Assembly (NCBI GenBank): GCA_000151295.1
Contig: GG745328.1
Location: 2,623,423-2,687,422, forward strand
Direction: 5' to 3'
DNA length: 64,000 nucleotides
From: Allomyces macrogynus ATCC 38327
Lineage: Eukaryota > Blastocladiomycota > Blastocladiomycetes > Blastocladiales > Blastocladiaceae
Below, in pieces: positions 1 to 13,000 of this stretch (positions within the stretch are counted from its first letter, which is position 1; each line of letters opens with the position of its first letter). Both the position numbers and the translations under genes were made by a program. The notes beneath the pieces are model-generated. The model was not told where the DNA came from, searched no databases, and saw only the letters and a program-made list of their open reading frames with translations.

Positions 1-934
1 TGCAGGCTTGCAGCGCGGTCCAAGATGAGTGCGGTTTCGCGGCGAAATGGGTGCCGAGGACAGGGCAGGCCAAGATAGCGAGCGAGCGTGGGGTTTTGGT
101 GCTCAAAGGGAGGAGGAAGGGACCAGCTGTGGTTTTGAAGGAGTGCAGCGAAAGCGACCCCACGACTTAGCTCGAGTTGAGAGAAGCGGGTTGGGGGCAC
201 ACACCTGACCGTGCCAGAAGGCCGGCCGTTCGGAAAAAAAAGCGCTTGCGCCGAGGTCCGAACCGACCTGCCGTCAAAACATGAAATCATTTGACACAAT
301 CTTCACACCCGCTGCAGTCACCACCATCCGGCATCCAATGGGTTGAAAAACAGGCGGCAATGGTGGTTGTGTGCGGACCCGGATCCGAAGTGATGCGGCC
401 TGTGAGAGCTGGAGCGCCTCTCTGCATTGTTCAGTCTGTTCAATATTTTCAGTATTTTCTGCTCGGCCGGCCAGTTGGTCGCGCTCCGCACGACGCTCCA
501 CTTTCCGCGAGCAACCGCGATGTTGCACAAAAGGTCACCAGTAAAATTGTTGTTTATCGCAATTACGGTGGTGACACGCCGCCGGTCGCCATTTGCTGGC
601 TGCCTGGCGTTTGTCGATATCAAGCCGTCGCTGTCAAAACTGGTCGAAGCCCAACCCAAGGCTGTGGTTGGCCACCACGACCAATGGTGGAGAACATCAG
701 AGATAATTCAACTCGGCTGAAACTTGCTGCATCTGACCCGATTTTGACAAGGCCAATATCCATCGAAGCCGATTTTTCTGGCATGCCCTCGTCGGAAACC
801 ATGAGTCGGACCCGTGCTTCGTCGACATTGTTTGCTTCTTGTGCACATTTGCTGACCCCAAAAGTCGCTCTGGTTACTGGTAAATATGATGCCCGCAAAC
901 TGGAATTGCGAAATGGAATGAATGAATTGATGAG
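1..934. other. No supported gene
   Basis: Open frames exist on both strands here, for example 291-995 on plus, but none gives a recognisable domain or splices into a coherent protein. The stretch probably holds the upstream region of the pseudouridine synthase gene that follows. Its first exon could extend into this stretch. Confidence 0.4.
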
Positions 935-2350
935 ATGCAACTGCTCGCTCACCGTCGTCGTGTCACTCCACTTGGGTCGAACTCGAAATTATTAGACGGC
1001 CATGGTGGACTGCTCCGCCGCATCGAGGCCCCGTACCTCTCTCAATTCAGCACGACCGTCAAGGGTCGCTGGCTTGGTAGGACCGTCTTGGACGTGATCA
1101 CGGCCGAATTCTCGCGGCTCAAGGACGCGGACGTCGTGGTGCGTCGATTTTGCTGACGGGCAACGTGGAAGAGCGGCCGCTCATCACCCTCAAATCTACA
1201 CTGCTGGTGCCATTGATAGAAGCGTATGATTCTCGCCGGGCACGTCACCGTGAACGGCAAGCCAACAACGGCCACGACCTGTCTGGCCGACCACGATACG
1301 CTGCAGACGCTCGTCCTGCGCCATGAACCAGACGTGGTCGCCACGACCCCGACCGCCGTCTTCGAGGACAATGATTTTCTTGTCATTGACAAGCCGGGGA
1401 GCGTCCCGGTGCGCACCCACGGCCAACGCTCAACGCCTCGACGGGGAACTGATCCTGGCCGCGCGGATCGTCACAGATGTACGCGAACGCACGCTATGTG
1501 CACAACACGCTCATGTCCATCTTGGAGACGTCGGGGATCATTGCCAGTCGCAGCGATGTATTCGGTACGCTTTTGTCGACTTTCTTCACCAGTTTTCGAG
1601 GCCTCGTCGCTCAAATTTTTGACGAATTAGTGGTGCACCGACTTGACGCATTGACGAGCGGTCTCGTGATTCTGGCCAAGACCAAGACGGCGGCAGCTGC
1701 ACTGTCGCGCGCAATTCGCGACAATGCAGTGCAGAAGTCGTACTTGGCTCGCGTGTCGGGCCATCTCCAAGCGTACGGTCACGCTCGACCCATCTGCCGG
1801 AAACAAGGGCTGACTCTGCGTCCTCGCTAGCGATCAGATTGAGGTCGATCAGGCGCTCGGATCCGTGCTCCGACCCACGATGACCGATCCCAAGGAGGCA
1901 TCGACCAAGATCGCAGTTCGCTTCCGCACGACCATTGACGGCCACGATATGACTGTTGTTCAGTGTAAGCTACACTCCACCCGAGGTTTTTTCTCCACGG
2001 CACCCTCTGATCCTCCCCTCGTCGCCTTGTTTCCAGGCACCCCACGCCACGGCCGAATGCACCAGATTCGGCAGCACCTGGCGAGTATTGGCCATCCGAT
2101 CATCAACGACACGCTCTACCAGCCGGACTTGATGCGGTACGCGCCGTATTCGAGCCGCGCCGACGCGATTGGCGACGCGAGCCTGTGGCCGGTTCCCGAC
2201 ACGACCCCCGGCGAAACGATGCAGTTGCCCGCGCTGCCCGGCATTGAGCGAGGCCGGATTATGGCGATTGACTTGCGCGCCGTCAAGTACGCGTTCCCGA
2301 CGCTCGGGCTCGAATTTGTGGTGCCGGATCCAGCATGGGCGTCGGAGTGA
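935..2350 (+). CDS. RluA-family RNA pseudouridine synthase (Pus9/Rib2-like)
   Basis: It converts specific uridines in RNA, probably tRNA, to pseudouridine. Exons that join in frame are about 935-1138, 1220-1408, 1477-1564, 1631-1772, 1831-1964 and 2037-2350. An S4-like segment (KGRWLGRTVLDVI, then MILAGHVTVNGKP) comes first. The catalytic motif VHRLDALTSGL at the start of exon 4 carries the active-site Asp. The RMHQIRQHLASIGHP motif in exon 6 is the family's conserved C-terminal RNA-binding signature. The order matches eukaryotic Pus9/Rib2/RPUSD2 proteins; no deaminase domain is present, so Pus9-like is the better guess than Rib2. The start is uncertain: ATG 935 is the first in-frame ATG but an upstream exon is possible. 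Four of the five donors are GTNCGN. Confidence 0.85.
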
Positions 2351-2477
2351 GCAGGGTTGGTTTGCCGATTTGAACCGTTTGTGGGCATAGATATTGCATT
2401 GTCGTTTGCAAATATATAGTTCCCTATTATTGCGGATGCAGCGGCATAACTGGTCGCACTTGACAATGGAAAACTTC

Positions 2478-3296
2478 TCAAAACTCCGACCGGGGGGACC
2501 CAATCTTGACCAGCTCGCTACACGCCAAATTCACGGTGGGCAAGGCCAGGGTCAGTAAGTCTAAATCGTTCAGCGCGATGGAAGGCATGAGAGGCAATGT
2601 ACACGTCGAAGACGAGCGTGGCACCGCCCTATTCGCAGAACGATAGGAAAAAGTCGAGCTGTTAGAATGCTGCTCAATTCGTGAGCGAAACGCTGGTCAG
2701 CGGCCAACGTACCGGAATGGCACCGCCCGCGCCCTGCTCGCCGTACCCAAGGTGCGGTGGGATCGTCAGCTTACGCTTCTCGCCTTCGCACATGTCGAGA
2801 AGACCTTGGTCCCACCCTAATGAGACGTGCCGGGCAAGCTACGGTCAGAGCAGTGCAATGGAATAAATGGGACGCTGTGTCGGGTCCCGTCGTGTGCGCA
2901 TACCCTTGATGACCATGCCCTTGCCGAGAGTGAAATCAAACGTCTGGCCACGGTCGAGACTCGAATCAAACTTTTGGCCGTTCGAGAAGAGCCGGCCCGT
3001 GTAGTGCATGGACAGCGTGTCGCTTAACAGAGGAGGCCGCGTCGGGCATCAATTTGTGTCTTTTGAAGAGCCAAACGCGTCCGACACCGAGCATTTCCGG
3101 TGGAGGATGCGCACCCATTGCGCGACTTGCGCGGGCACTCGGCGGGGCGTTGCTTGACGCCAATCTGCAGCGTCGTGGGGGGCTGGCGCTTGGCCTTGGG
3201 CTTGGCGTCCTCGGCCGCGTGAACCGAACCGGCGAGAAGCGCAACGACCACGGCGAGCAGGACGGCGAACAGTGCAGCAAGTCGGGTGTTGGTCAT
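2478..3296 (-). CDS. FKBP2: FKBP-type peptidyl-prolyl isomerase, secretory pathway (FKBP2-like)
   Basis: This proline isomerase probably acts in the ER lumen. Five exons join in frame: 3296-3115, 3022-2904, 2816-2713, 2628-2603 (only 26 nt) and 2517-2478, giving 156 aa. The N-terminus is a clear signal peptide (hydrophobic run [18 protein letters not shown]). The core follows FKBP2 order: [85 protein letters not shown]. An upstream in-frame ATG lies at 3314; I chose 3296 because it places the hydrophobic core next to the start. No HDEL-type tail is seen; the protein ends SPRSEF. It is tail-to-tail with the upstream plus-strand pseudouridine synthase. Confidence 0.92.
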
Positions 3297-3572
3297 GATG
3301 TTGAAATTGGTCAAACGACGAAGGCGCGGCGGTGATCAACGACGCGTTGCCTGATTCAGGAACATGACCCTGTTCGGCGCGTTTTGTGGTGGGCTGTGGC
3401 TGTTGCGGGGCCTGTCTACGGGCGGTGGTCTGTGCCAAAAAAAAGCATCGTCACAGCTCTCGAGTATGTATGAAAAGATATCAACAGGTGCGGCAACGGT
3501 CGCAATAAAGTGGCCAGCCTGGCGCGAGCGGACTAGCCGCCCCCGTGGCGGGCCTGTGACCGCGCTGCGACT

Positions 3573-6500
3573 TCACTCAACTTGGCCCACGCTCGCCAAG
3601 CGTTTGATCGACTGCTCGGCAGCGTCAAGCCAGTGGCAACACTGGCCAACGAGCGCCGCAAGCTGCTGCTCCATGTCCATGACAGCCTCGACGGTCACGG
3701 TCGCCGATGCGTACCGATCCGGGTGCGCGACGAGCGGCGGACACGCAAGATCACCGAGCGACTCGATGACCAGCGGCGGCCGTTTCATGGGCGACTTGCC
3801 CACGGGAGTGACAGCAGTCGCGTCGGCCCGCGGCTGCGGCGGGACGGCCGTCGGGCTCGCCACGCGCGAGGACGGGGCACGAACCGTGGCCGAGTTGTAA
3901 CTGGGCGACGGCGGGAGATCCGCGGGCGCGACGGCACTCGCGACGGGCGTCAGCAGCGACGTCGACGAGTTGACAACCTGCACAAACGAGCTCGTCTCTG
4001 AATAAATGGCCACGTCCGAGTCTCTCGCCATTTGCGCGGCCTTGCGCGCGGCTACGTCAGCCGCCATGGCCTTTTCCTCAGACTCGTTGCGCGACCGGAT
4101 TGGCGACAGCTGCAGGGGCGGCGGCGGCGGCGGCGGCGGCAGGTCGACAATTGCGCGCACGTCGGCGCCCTTGTCCGACCCGCCGCTCAGGTCCTTATCA
4201 CTGCTCTTGCGGTTGAAAAAAGTCGACATGGATGCACTGCGCACGCGTGCGAGCAACGACGGCTCGTCGACCGTGACGGGCAGCGTTGCCGACGTGGACA
4301 TACGCCGCGACCGGTTGCGTGGGCGGTCGCGCTCGCCTTCGCGGTCCTTGGTCGTGAAATTGAGGAAAAACGACAGTCGCCGAATCCCCGAGTTGCGTTC
4401 GTCGGGCCCGCGAATCTCGGGCGCGGTCGACGCGCGTGGGCGCATCGGCGGGAAGTCTTCGGTCGCGCCCGTCGCCGACGACGACGTCGAGTCCTTGTGC
4501 GCGTGGTGGTGGTCGCGCTTGAATGCCGCGGAAATGGTGTGGATCGGGCGGTAGAGCCGCGAGTCCATTGCGCGCGACTTGGAAAACATGCGCAGCCGCG
4601 ACGTGAACGACGACGACCGCTGCTTGGTCGCGCCGACGGGGCTTGCATCGCCGCTGCCGTGGAGCGGCGTGGCCGGCGGCGAGTGGTTCGGCGACAGAAT
4701 GCTCGTGTCGATGATGAACGGCAACGACGGCGACGTGGTAAAGTTGGGCGAGATGGGCGAGGGTGCCTCCACCTCGGTCTCCTTGCTGAGAGCCGACGGC
4801 GGCTCAAACAAGCGAAGCAGCGGCGGGTTGTAGACAGTGTTCGAGTCCGAGTAGCTGCGCGGAATCTGCGGCGGCTTGCGCACCGTGTCGATGGGTGGCG
4901 GCGGCACAAACATGGACGACTGGTTGCGGCGGTGGCCCTTGCGCGACAGCAGCGTTGCTGCATGGCTTTGGCCCGACGGACTGGGGACGGCGAGCGCCGA
5001 GGTCGGTGCAGGTCCCGGTGCCGGCGTCGGCGAGGCCGGTTTCGCGACCGACCGCACCGTGTCAAAGTTCCACATGTCCGAGACCTTGTCCGAATCCATA
5101 TCGTCCTCGCTCCGGCAGCTCTTCAAGCTGTGTGACGGAAAGTGAACAAATTGGTCAGTCCCACTTGCCAGCTGCCCGAAATCCAACGTAGAAACGCACA
5201 TACCTCATCGTGTCGACAGTCTGCTGACGCTGCCACTCTTCGTGCCGCGTCACGAGCTCCTTGAGCAACGTCGTGCCCTTGGGCGCCGACTTGAGCCATT
5301 TCGACTTGAAGAGATCCTCAGCGGTCGGACGCTACACGAAAGCACGAGGTTGCGACAATGTTTAAACTATGGCTCCATGAAAAGAGTCAAAGCCAGCACA
5401 TCAAAACGCACCAGCTTTGGGTCGTCGACGAGACACGACGTGACAAACTCCCTCATAGCCCAGGAAAAGTTGCCATTGAGCTCGATGCCCTTGCCGTTGG
5501 ACAGCATCACCGTCTTCATCGGGTCCTTTCCCGCGTGCGGCGGCCCGCCCGTCGCGAGCTCAATGAGGGTGATGCCAAGGCTCCAAACATCGGCCTTGTA
5601 GTCGTAGCCCGCGCGTTTCATGACCTGACGGGTCACGAGGAGTCCGTCAGCTGGGGCGATCGCGTTGGCGGGCAGAAGGGACGGCGAATAGCCGACGCAC
5701 CTCGGGAGCCATCCTATTGGGAAAAGGGAGACCGGGAGTGTCAGAATGAGCTCTGCGGAAAGTGAAAACCGGTGGACAGTGATATCCAGCAAAAGTACCA
5801 GTACGGCGTGCCCACAAACGAGTTGCGTTTGAGCGAGTTCATGGAAAACTGGCCGGCCACGCCAAAGTCACAGAGCTTGACCTTGCCCTCTTCGGTGAGC
5901 AGAATGTTTGCCGCTACAGGGATTCGGCGGCGCGGTGAGCATCGACGCTATATTCCCCGGCTAAAGTGCGGGCGAGCACCAACCCTTGATGTCGCGATGA
6001 ATGATGCCCGTTTTGTGCAAGTAGCACAGCGCGAGCACGACCTCGCGCGCAATGATTACAATGTGCCGCTCCTCAATGGTGCCAGAGCGCATCTACGTGA
6101 TCGAGACGCGCACGCCGTCGCCGCAGTGAGTTTGGAGGAGCAAGACAAGGAGACGCATCCGCGCAAACAGCAGTAATCACGCACCACGTCGCGGAGACTG
6201 CCGCCCTGAGCAAAGTCCATGACAACGCAGAGCTTGGTGCCCTGCAGGTACGAGCCATGGTACCGCGTAATATACTCGGAGTCGCAGCGCTGCAGCAAAA
6301 AGATCTCACGCTGGATCACGTCGATTTCCTCGCCGCGGCTGTCCAAGTCGAGGACCTTGATCGCGACCGTCTCGCCAGTCTGGGTGTTGATCCTAATCAT
6401 AAAGTCAGCCATCCGAGATGTGTATCCACCGTGAGCAAGCCGTTCGAGCCCGTCGTCGTCGCGGACAATCACATCGCCATCGCCACATTCCTGCGTCACG

Positions 6501-6780
6501 ACACCCACCCTTTGAACACCTGGCAGACGTCAATTCACGTCGAGCAACACGGGGAGACGCCGTGCATACACAGTTCGGAGCGTTGTCGCGAGCGCATGAG
6601 ACATCAACGGTCAGTCACTGCTGCTTTGGCTGGTTGTCGGCCATCCACCCGACGCCGGCCGCCCGCGACTCCCCGCAAAGCGTCGGTATTGGTCCAAAGC
6701 GTGATCTGCACCTGGCCAAACGAGCCGTAGCCGATGCGCTCGGCCTTGACATAGGTTTTTTCAAGCTGTCGATTGTTCAT
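3573..6780 (-). CDS. GCK-III / STE20-family serine-threonine kinase (Nak1/Kic1/Sid1-like)
   Basis: Nine exons join in frame to about 806 aa: 6780-6712, 6519-6509, 6392-6185, 6092-5984, 5913-5799, 5713-5701, 5624-5412, 5331-5204 and 5127-3573. The kinase domain fills roughly residues 8-270: glycine loop [16 protein letters not shown] lysine, catalytic HRDIKAANIL, DFG, and a GTPYWMAPEV activation segment. The long C-terminal exon begins near a [14 protein letters not shown] motif typical of the GCK-III tail. It continues with a low-complexity Ser/Pro/Arg-rich region containing a run of eight prolines and ends with a short helical segment. Fungal members act in cell polarity and the RAM/SIN networks; that role is inferred from family. 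Two exons are tiny (11 and 13 nt). An earlier in-frame ATG lies at 6831. It is divergent from the mS23 gene, about 260 bp apart. Confidence 0.93.
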
Positions 6781-7040
6781 GATCGTGCAGTCGCCATCCC
6801 GCAGAGAGCGCGCGTGGTCGAGAGCGCTCATGTGTAAACACATGATGTTGATCACCGCACGCCGAGGGCTCACCAGAGCTGATCACTGCCCAATCCTGTC
6901 GGCCAGGCGTTGCTGCAGTCCGCTGCCGACAAACCATCCGCGACGAGCACCAGCAACTCCGCGCACCGATTTCGAGCTCGTGCACCGTTTCGAGGCCCAA
7001 GGCTGCAATCCTGAAACCGGCGCGCTGCGATTGATCCGCC

Positions 7041-8009
7041 ATGCCCAAGGCCGTTCCCGTCTTCCAAAATGTCCTGCGGGCGTACCAGCACAAGCTGATC
7101 GACCGACTGCCGGCATGGCATGGCGCGATGCGTCTTGTCCCGCCAACTGCGCCGCTGCCGCGCGCCGTGTGTCAGACCAACGTCGCCGGCAGGCAGCCGT
7201 TTGAGGCCAAGCTCAAGGGCGACAAGCTCGTGCACTACGAGACGCAGATCGCCTCGCTGTTTACGCCGGCGACCAAGCGTTCCTCCAATGCCACCAAGCA
7301 CCTGCGCACCAAGCGCTTGCGCCCACAGCCCATCGTCTACCCCGAGGACCGTCTGCGCGAGCGTTTCTACCGTGACCATCCGTTTGAGCTCGTGCGCCCG
7401 CAAACGCTCGTCGAGACGGTGCCGCAGCCAGCAGACTACTCGAAGCCGCTGCACCTTCGCCAGAACCTGTCGGGCGAAGAGTTCGTATCTTCTCGCGACA
7501 TGCCGCACGCCGCACGCCGCACGCCGCGTGCACAGTGCTGAATCATGCCTGCAGTGCATTGCGTGAGACCAAATCCGAGGAGAAATTTCGTCTCTGACCA
7601 CGCTGCCGCATCTCCGCCACATCTAGCGTGATCCAGTACCAGCTCTACCTCGTTTCGCAGGGCCTCACCATCAACGAGGCCTACGACCAGGCCGTGCGCG
7701 AATTCCGGTCGATTCGGTTGCAGGAGGAGGCTGAGGAGCGCGTCCGTGCCAACGCCGCCAAGAAGACCAAGGCCGCCAAGTTGGACAAGAACGGCTCGCT
7801 GCCGCCAATGACCTCGGACTTGGAGCTGCGCACGTTCTACCCGGAAAACTACCCGGCGTGGCTGGAGGAGGAAGGGACCTTGATCAAGAACAGTGAGCAC
7901 TACATCCTGCGCCAGCAGTACGTGCCTCGCTTTTATGTTCCCTTTAGAGCAGGACACTGACGTTTGTTTGCTTTGCAGGACGATGAAGGCACAAGCCGAG
8001 CAACTGTGA
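7041..8009 (+). CDS. RSM25: Mitochondrial small-subunit ribosomal protein mS23 (Rsm25)
   Basis: A structural protein of the mitochondrial small ribosomal subunit. Exons 7041-7480, 7627-7917 and 7979-8009 join in frame to 253 aa, close to yeast Rsm25 (264 aa). The signature stretch PEDRLRERFYRDHPFELVRP followed by QTLVE aligns directly with the conserved core of Rsm25/mS23. After the first intron the protein resumes GEDVIQYQLYL and the acidic-basic helix AYDQAVREFRSIRLQEE. No strong presequence is visible. The first donor reads GTTCGT and the second GTACGT. A short GCACGCC-type repeat lies inside intron 1. The gene shares a short upstream region with the divergent kinase. Confidence 0.93.
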
Positions 8010-8296
8010 AGACGTTCATTTCGAACCCGTTTCGTGCGCCGAGTGCTCGGCTCTGCCGCTCGAGCTGGTCGTCACGGAGCACTTGGTTGCGTGGTCGTTT
8101 TCCGGTTTTGTTTTCCATGTGCGATATATATATTATGCCATTTAGCGGCACGTTTTCACCTGTCCGACGACGCACACTTGCGGTCTTTCAGCCAACGGCA
8201 CTGTCGCTCAGGAGGGAGTGTTCTTGCCGCCGCTTTTGCGACTAAATCGTTCCTCCTGTTCCTCTGGCCACTGTTGGTTCAACTTGAACATTCATC

Positions 8297-9740
8297 ATGG
8301 CGACCATCAACGACCAGCGCTTCTCGCGCGACCACTACTTGCCCAACTTGTCGCACTTTCCCGCGCGACGGGCAAGCATCAGCTATGCCGAGTTTGTTCG
8401 CAAGCACCTGATCCCCAACTATCCGCTCCTGCTCGGGCCCGGCGCGACCGCGTCTTGGCGATCACGGCGCGAGTGGGTCAATCCGGTTGACGGCTCTCCC
8501 GACCTCGATCAACTTCGAGCCCTGTTTGGCCAAGCGCAAGTCGATGTGGCCGATTGCCACCAGCGATGGTTTTCCGACCAACCGAAGACGACCATGACGT
8601 TTGCCGAGTTCTTGGACCAGTGGGAGAACGTGAAGCGCGACCGGGGCTCACCCGGAATCGCGTCGGCCGGTTCGAGCTGGTGCGGATACGCCAAGGACTG
8701 GCACCTGATGCGCGATTTCCCCGAGTACGACTCGTTTGAGCTGCTCGACATTTTCCAAGATGATGTGCGTCTCTTCGGATGATGCCGGTTCTACTTCATT
8801 GTGGAATCACGGTTGACCGGGCTGTTCTTTTGACGTCCAGTGGCTTAACTTGTGGTACGATCGGCGTGAAGACACGAACGACGATTACCGTTTCGGTTCG
8901 TATGCCGAGCCCCGGTCGCAAAACCAGACAGAGATCTAGTCTGAAATTGACTTGACGAACACTCTCCACCCACTCAGTCTACATGGGGATCGCCGGGACA
9001 TGGACGCCGTTCCACGCCGATGTGATGCGGTCGTACTCGTGGAGCACCAACATTTGCGGGCGCAAACGCTGGATCATGTTCCCGCCCGGCCAAGAGGAGC
9101 TGTTCCGCGATCGCGCGGGTAACACGGTCTACGACGTGCATGCCGCGACCAATGACGTCGGCTTCCCGCTGTTCAAGGACGCGCTGCGCATCGAGTTTAT
9201 TCAGGAGCCGGGCCAGACTGTGTTCGTTCCCAGCGGATGGTTCCATCAGGTGGAGAACCTGGTGCGGGTGTCCTTATTATACGCAACGGCCGCGCCTTGC
9301 GCTTTCTGACCCGACCTTCTGGCTCGACGGCGCCGTAGGAGGACACGATCAGCATCAACCACAACTGGACCAACGCGTTCAACATGCCGTTTGTCGTGCA
9401 GTCGATCTTGTCGGATTTCGCGTCGGTCGAAGCGGCTATCGAGCACGAGCGCGCGTCCATGACGCCCGACGAGTGGAAAGACCATTGCCAGCTGATGCTT
9501 GGCGCGATCGCTGGCATCGATTTCGCGGGCCTTGGCCGATGGCTCACGTGTGTCAAGGACGAACTGTCACGCCGGGTCCTAGACCTCGGCGCGACCGTTC
9601 CGCACCCCGACGAGCCACCGGTGACCTTGGAAGTGATTCGGAACACAAGTGACCGGATCCTTCCACTGCGTGTGATCGAGTATGGGCTTCAATCGATCGC
9701 TCGTTTTCAGTTCACCCTCGCCTCGTTCAGCTCGTGCTGA
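8297..9740 (+). CDS. JMJD4: JmjC-domain 2-oxoglutarate oxygenase, JMJD4-like
   Basis: Predicted Fe(II)/2-oxoglutarate hydroxylase; human JMJD4 hydroxylates a lysine of translation factor eRF1, so a translation-termination role is inferred. Exons 8297-8764, 8841-8895, 8978-9261 and 9339-9740 give 402 aa in one frame. The iron-binding triad is visible: H187 and D189 in TPFHADVMRSYSWS and H264 in VPSGWFHQVENL. The motif order, the KRW...FPPGQE segment and SINHNWTNAFN after the last His match JMJD4. The N-terminal third carries SYAEFVRKHLIPNYPLLL, the usual start of this group. The C-terminal tail beyond about residue 350 is not conserved to my eye and could hide a further intron. Confidence 0.9.
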
Positions 9741-10043
9741 TGCGTGTCTTGGGTAGAAAAGACCTTTTTTCTTTTTCAACTGTTTCTGGTAGCTGTTGCT
9801 GCAGCTGGATTGGACTGTCCTCGATTGAACTCTTCCGCGACGATGAGCGAGCCACGAACGATGGACAAGTGGCGGGACGAATACGATTCAGCTAAGACAT
9901 ACTTATTGAACAGACCCCAACGCCGCAGAAGAACGACAAAATTAACCAAGAAACGAGCTAAGAAGATAGAAACTAAACCAGCCCCAACAATCAAACCCAA
10001 CAATAAAGAACACCAGCTCTACAACGGACGGGGCCACGCGGCT
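9741..10043. other. Convergent 3' intergenic region
   Basis: A 303-bp gap between the ends of the JMJD4-like gene (plus) and CLU1 (minus). It is AT-richer than its neighbours and presumably holds both 3' ends. No gene or stable hairpin was recognised. Confidence 0.5.
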
Positions 10044-13000
10044 TTACCGCTTGCCGGCCGCCTTCTTGCCGCGCTTCTTGCCCTTGCCGAGCGCCTTTTC
10101 GCCATTGATGTACGCGACCAGGTCCTCGATCGGGAAGTCGCCCTTGGTCCCGGCCTCGGTGCGGTCAATCTCGTCCATGACCTTCAAGTCGCCCTGCGCG
10201 CGCGCAACCGCCAAAATCTGGGCAATCTGCGCCTGCTCGGCGATATGGCGCTTCATGTCCGCAGCGTACTTGGCGGCATCAATGGTACGCGGATCCTCGT
10301 CGCCAAACTTGGCCTGCCAGATCTTGTGTGCGGTCTCCTCGTAGGCGAGCCCCTTGGCCGGGTCCAAGTTGAACACGTAATGCGAGAGCTGGTGGTAGGC
10401 CGACGCCGTGATCGACTCGTTGGGCCCAAACTCGGTCTCGTGGTAGTCCTTGACGAGCGTCCAGAACCGCACCGATTGATCAAACCGGCCCAAGCGCGCT
10501 TGGATCCGCGCAATCGTCGACCACTGCTGAATCGCGTCCGGGTGCACGGCCGTGCCAAACAGCGACCTGTTGATCAGTTGCGCGTGCTTGAGGTACTTCA
10601 GCGCCAACCGCGCACGGCCAGCGGTGAATTCCATGGCTGCGAGCGTCACGTACGCGGTCGACGCGTCGTGCGAGTCAAGGCCCGACAGCCGCTCGTAGCC
10701 GATCGCGACGACACGCTGTAGCTCGAGCGCGCGCTGCAGGTAGGTCTCGTCCTTGTTCTCCATGAAAATGTTGTGGTAGAGCTCGGCGAGCGTGCCCTGC
10801 ACGAGCAGCGTCTCCGGATGCATTTGTGTGTAGGTCTGCTCGAACATGGACAGCGACTGCTCGAGCGTCGCCAGCGCATTGGCAATCTTGTTCTGCTGCA
10901 GGAACGTTTGTGCCAGGTCGTAGTGCTGCTGGCACAGCGTGTCCTTGTAGAAGGCGGCCTTGACGAGCGGCACGAGCTGCACAATGTCGCGCTCCTCGAC
11001 GGCAAACGACGGACCGTAGGCGCGCGCCACGAGCTGCACACCCGTCTTGAGCGCGGCCTCGCGAAGCAGGGCCTCCTTGGCGGCGGGCAGCACCGAGATC
11101 GTGTGCCGGAACCGCGTGCGCACCTCGTACCCGAGAATCGCAGCGAGCGTCGCCGAGGTCAGATCCTTGACGGTCGCGGGCCACTCGACGCGGTCGTTGG
11201 TGGCGGGCGCCAGCGCATCAATGGCAAGGAACGTGGTTAAGAGCGCGGCAACCGCCGTCGTTGTGTCCTCATCGGTCTTGAGGTAGTGCCGGACAACGTG
11301 CTTGAAGGCGCGCACCCACATTTCGAGCTCCAGGACCGTCTTGAAGACCGACAGGCGCACGCGGTGCTGCGCGGCAATCGGCTCCGCGTCAGTGCCCTGC
11401 GTCGCGAGCTTGTCGTCAATGGCCTTGACAATCAGACCCATATGGCGCATGGCAATACCGCGCGCGTGCAGCATCTGCGTGAGGATCGTGCCGTTGATCG
11501 GCACCGACGACATCTTGGCCGTTTCGTCAACGTACTCGGGGATCACCGACTTGTAGAGGTAATCAAAGACGGGGCGCATCTCCGTCTCGGTGTCGGCGCC
11601 CGCGGCCCACGACGTGCCGTGGTCCACGTTCACGGAGACTTGCGGCACCGTCTTCATGGCCTCGTTCAGGTCAAACTTGATCTCCTCAGGCTTGGCGCCC
11701 TCGGCCAACTTGCGGTCGCACTCGGCCGAGAAAAGGTCAGAAATGTGCTTTTGCGCAAGGTGGTCCTGGAACATGGTCAGCAGTTCCGGGCGAACCAGGG
11801 CGACACCGTGCGGGTACGGCGGCAGCTCGTCCTCGGCGGCCTGCTTGATGAACTCCGTGTCGACGGGCACGGCACGCGACAGTTCAAACAGATACTTGCG
11901 GCCATCGTGCCCGACAATGCCCTTCATATCGGCCGAGCCCCACAGCGAGTGCTCCTCGCCCGTCTTCTCGTCCTTGACCATGTGCTCCTTCCACCCGAGC
12001 TTGGCGGCAATCTTGCCGACCAGCTCGTGGAACGCAGCGTCCGACTTGACCGTGCGCTGGTCGACCTGGTCGAGCGGCAGCTCCGGGTCGTCTTGGCTGC
12101 CGTAAACGATCTTGGCGCCCTCCGGGTTTCCGAGAATGCCCGGGATCAGGCACTGCGCGACGATGCGGCGGCCCTTGATATCGATCACGGCCGTCGGCAT
12201 CGTGTGCAGGCCCTTGACGTTGGCCGACTCGACGAGCCGGATCCCGGCCACGTCCTTCCCGGCGTGCACGCGCGATGCCGCGCGCGGGTCCTGGTGGCCC
12301 TCCTTGGCGAACCGCGCAACCGACGATTCCGGGAAGGAGAAGAAAATATTGTTCCACATGAAGAGCGCGTCGTCCTTCTTGTCATTGTCGCCAATGACGA
12401 GAGGCAAAATGGACCCGTCGAGAATCCCGAGCGCGCCCTGCGTGGCAGCATGCACAAACTGCGTAAATGCCATGGCGTACTGGCGCGCACGCATGTGCAG
12501 GTTCGACCCGTCGCCGGCTTCCTCGTCGTTGACCTGCGACTGCATCCGGTAGACTTGCAGTTCCTCGTTCCAGTCGTGCATCGAGTCGAGCGCCGACGTT
12601 TCCAGTATGTTCTCGCCACCGGCCACAGCACCGAGCCCGCGCAGCGAGTCGTAAAGGTGGTCGGTGGTGCCGTCCATGTGCACGAGCCAATTGGCCGCGG
12701 GCATGGTCGTCAGGATAGGGACCTTCTCGGCCGACGTGAGTGGCGAGGTCATGAGCTGCTGCTGCTGCTCGATCATCTTGGCAAACGTCTTGGCAAAGTG
12801 CGGCGACTGCTGCGAGAGCAGCTTGGCCAGCGAGTGCGACACGTTCGACTTGCGCGTCGGGTCAAATGTCGTGTCGGTCGACTTGTTGATGTAGAAACCG
12901 TTGCGCGTCGCCGTGATGTGAAGCGACTCGTTCGGGCCCGTCACAGCGTTCAGGTACATGATGTCGCCTGTTCGAACGGAAAACAGTCAGTATTGCGGCT

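Noticed and set aside
4032..5135. 367-codon open frame on plus inside the kinase tail
   Set aside because: Arg-rich shadow of the GC-rich coding strand of the minus-strand kinase exon.
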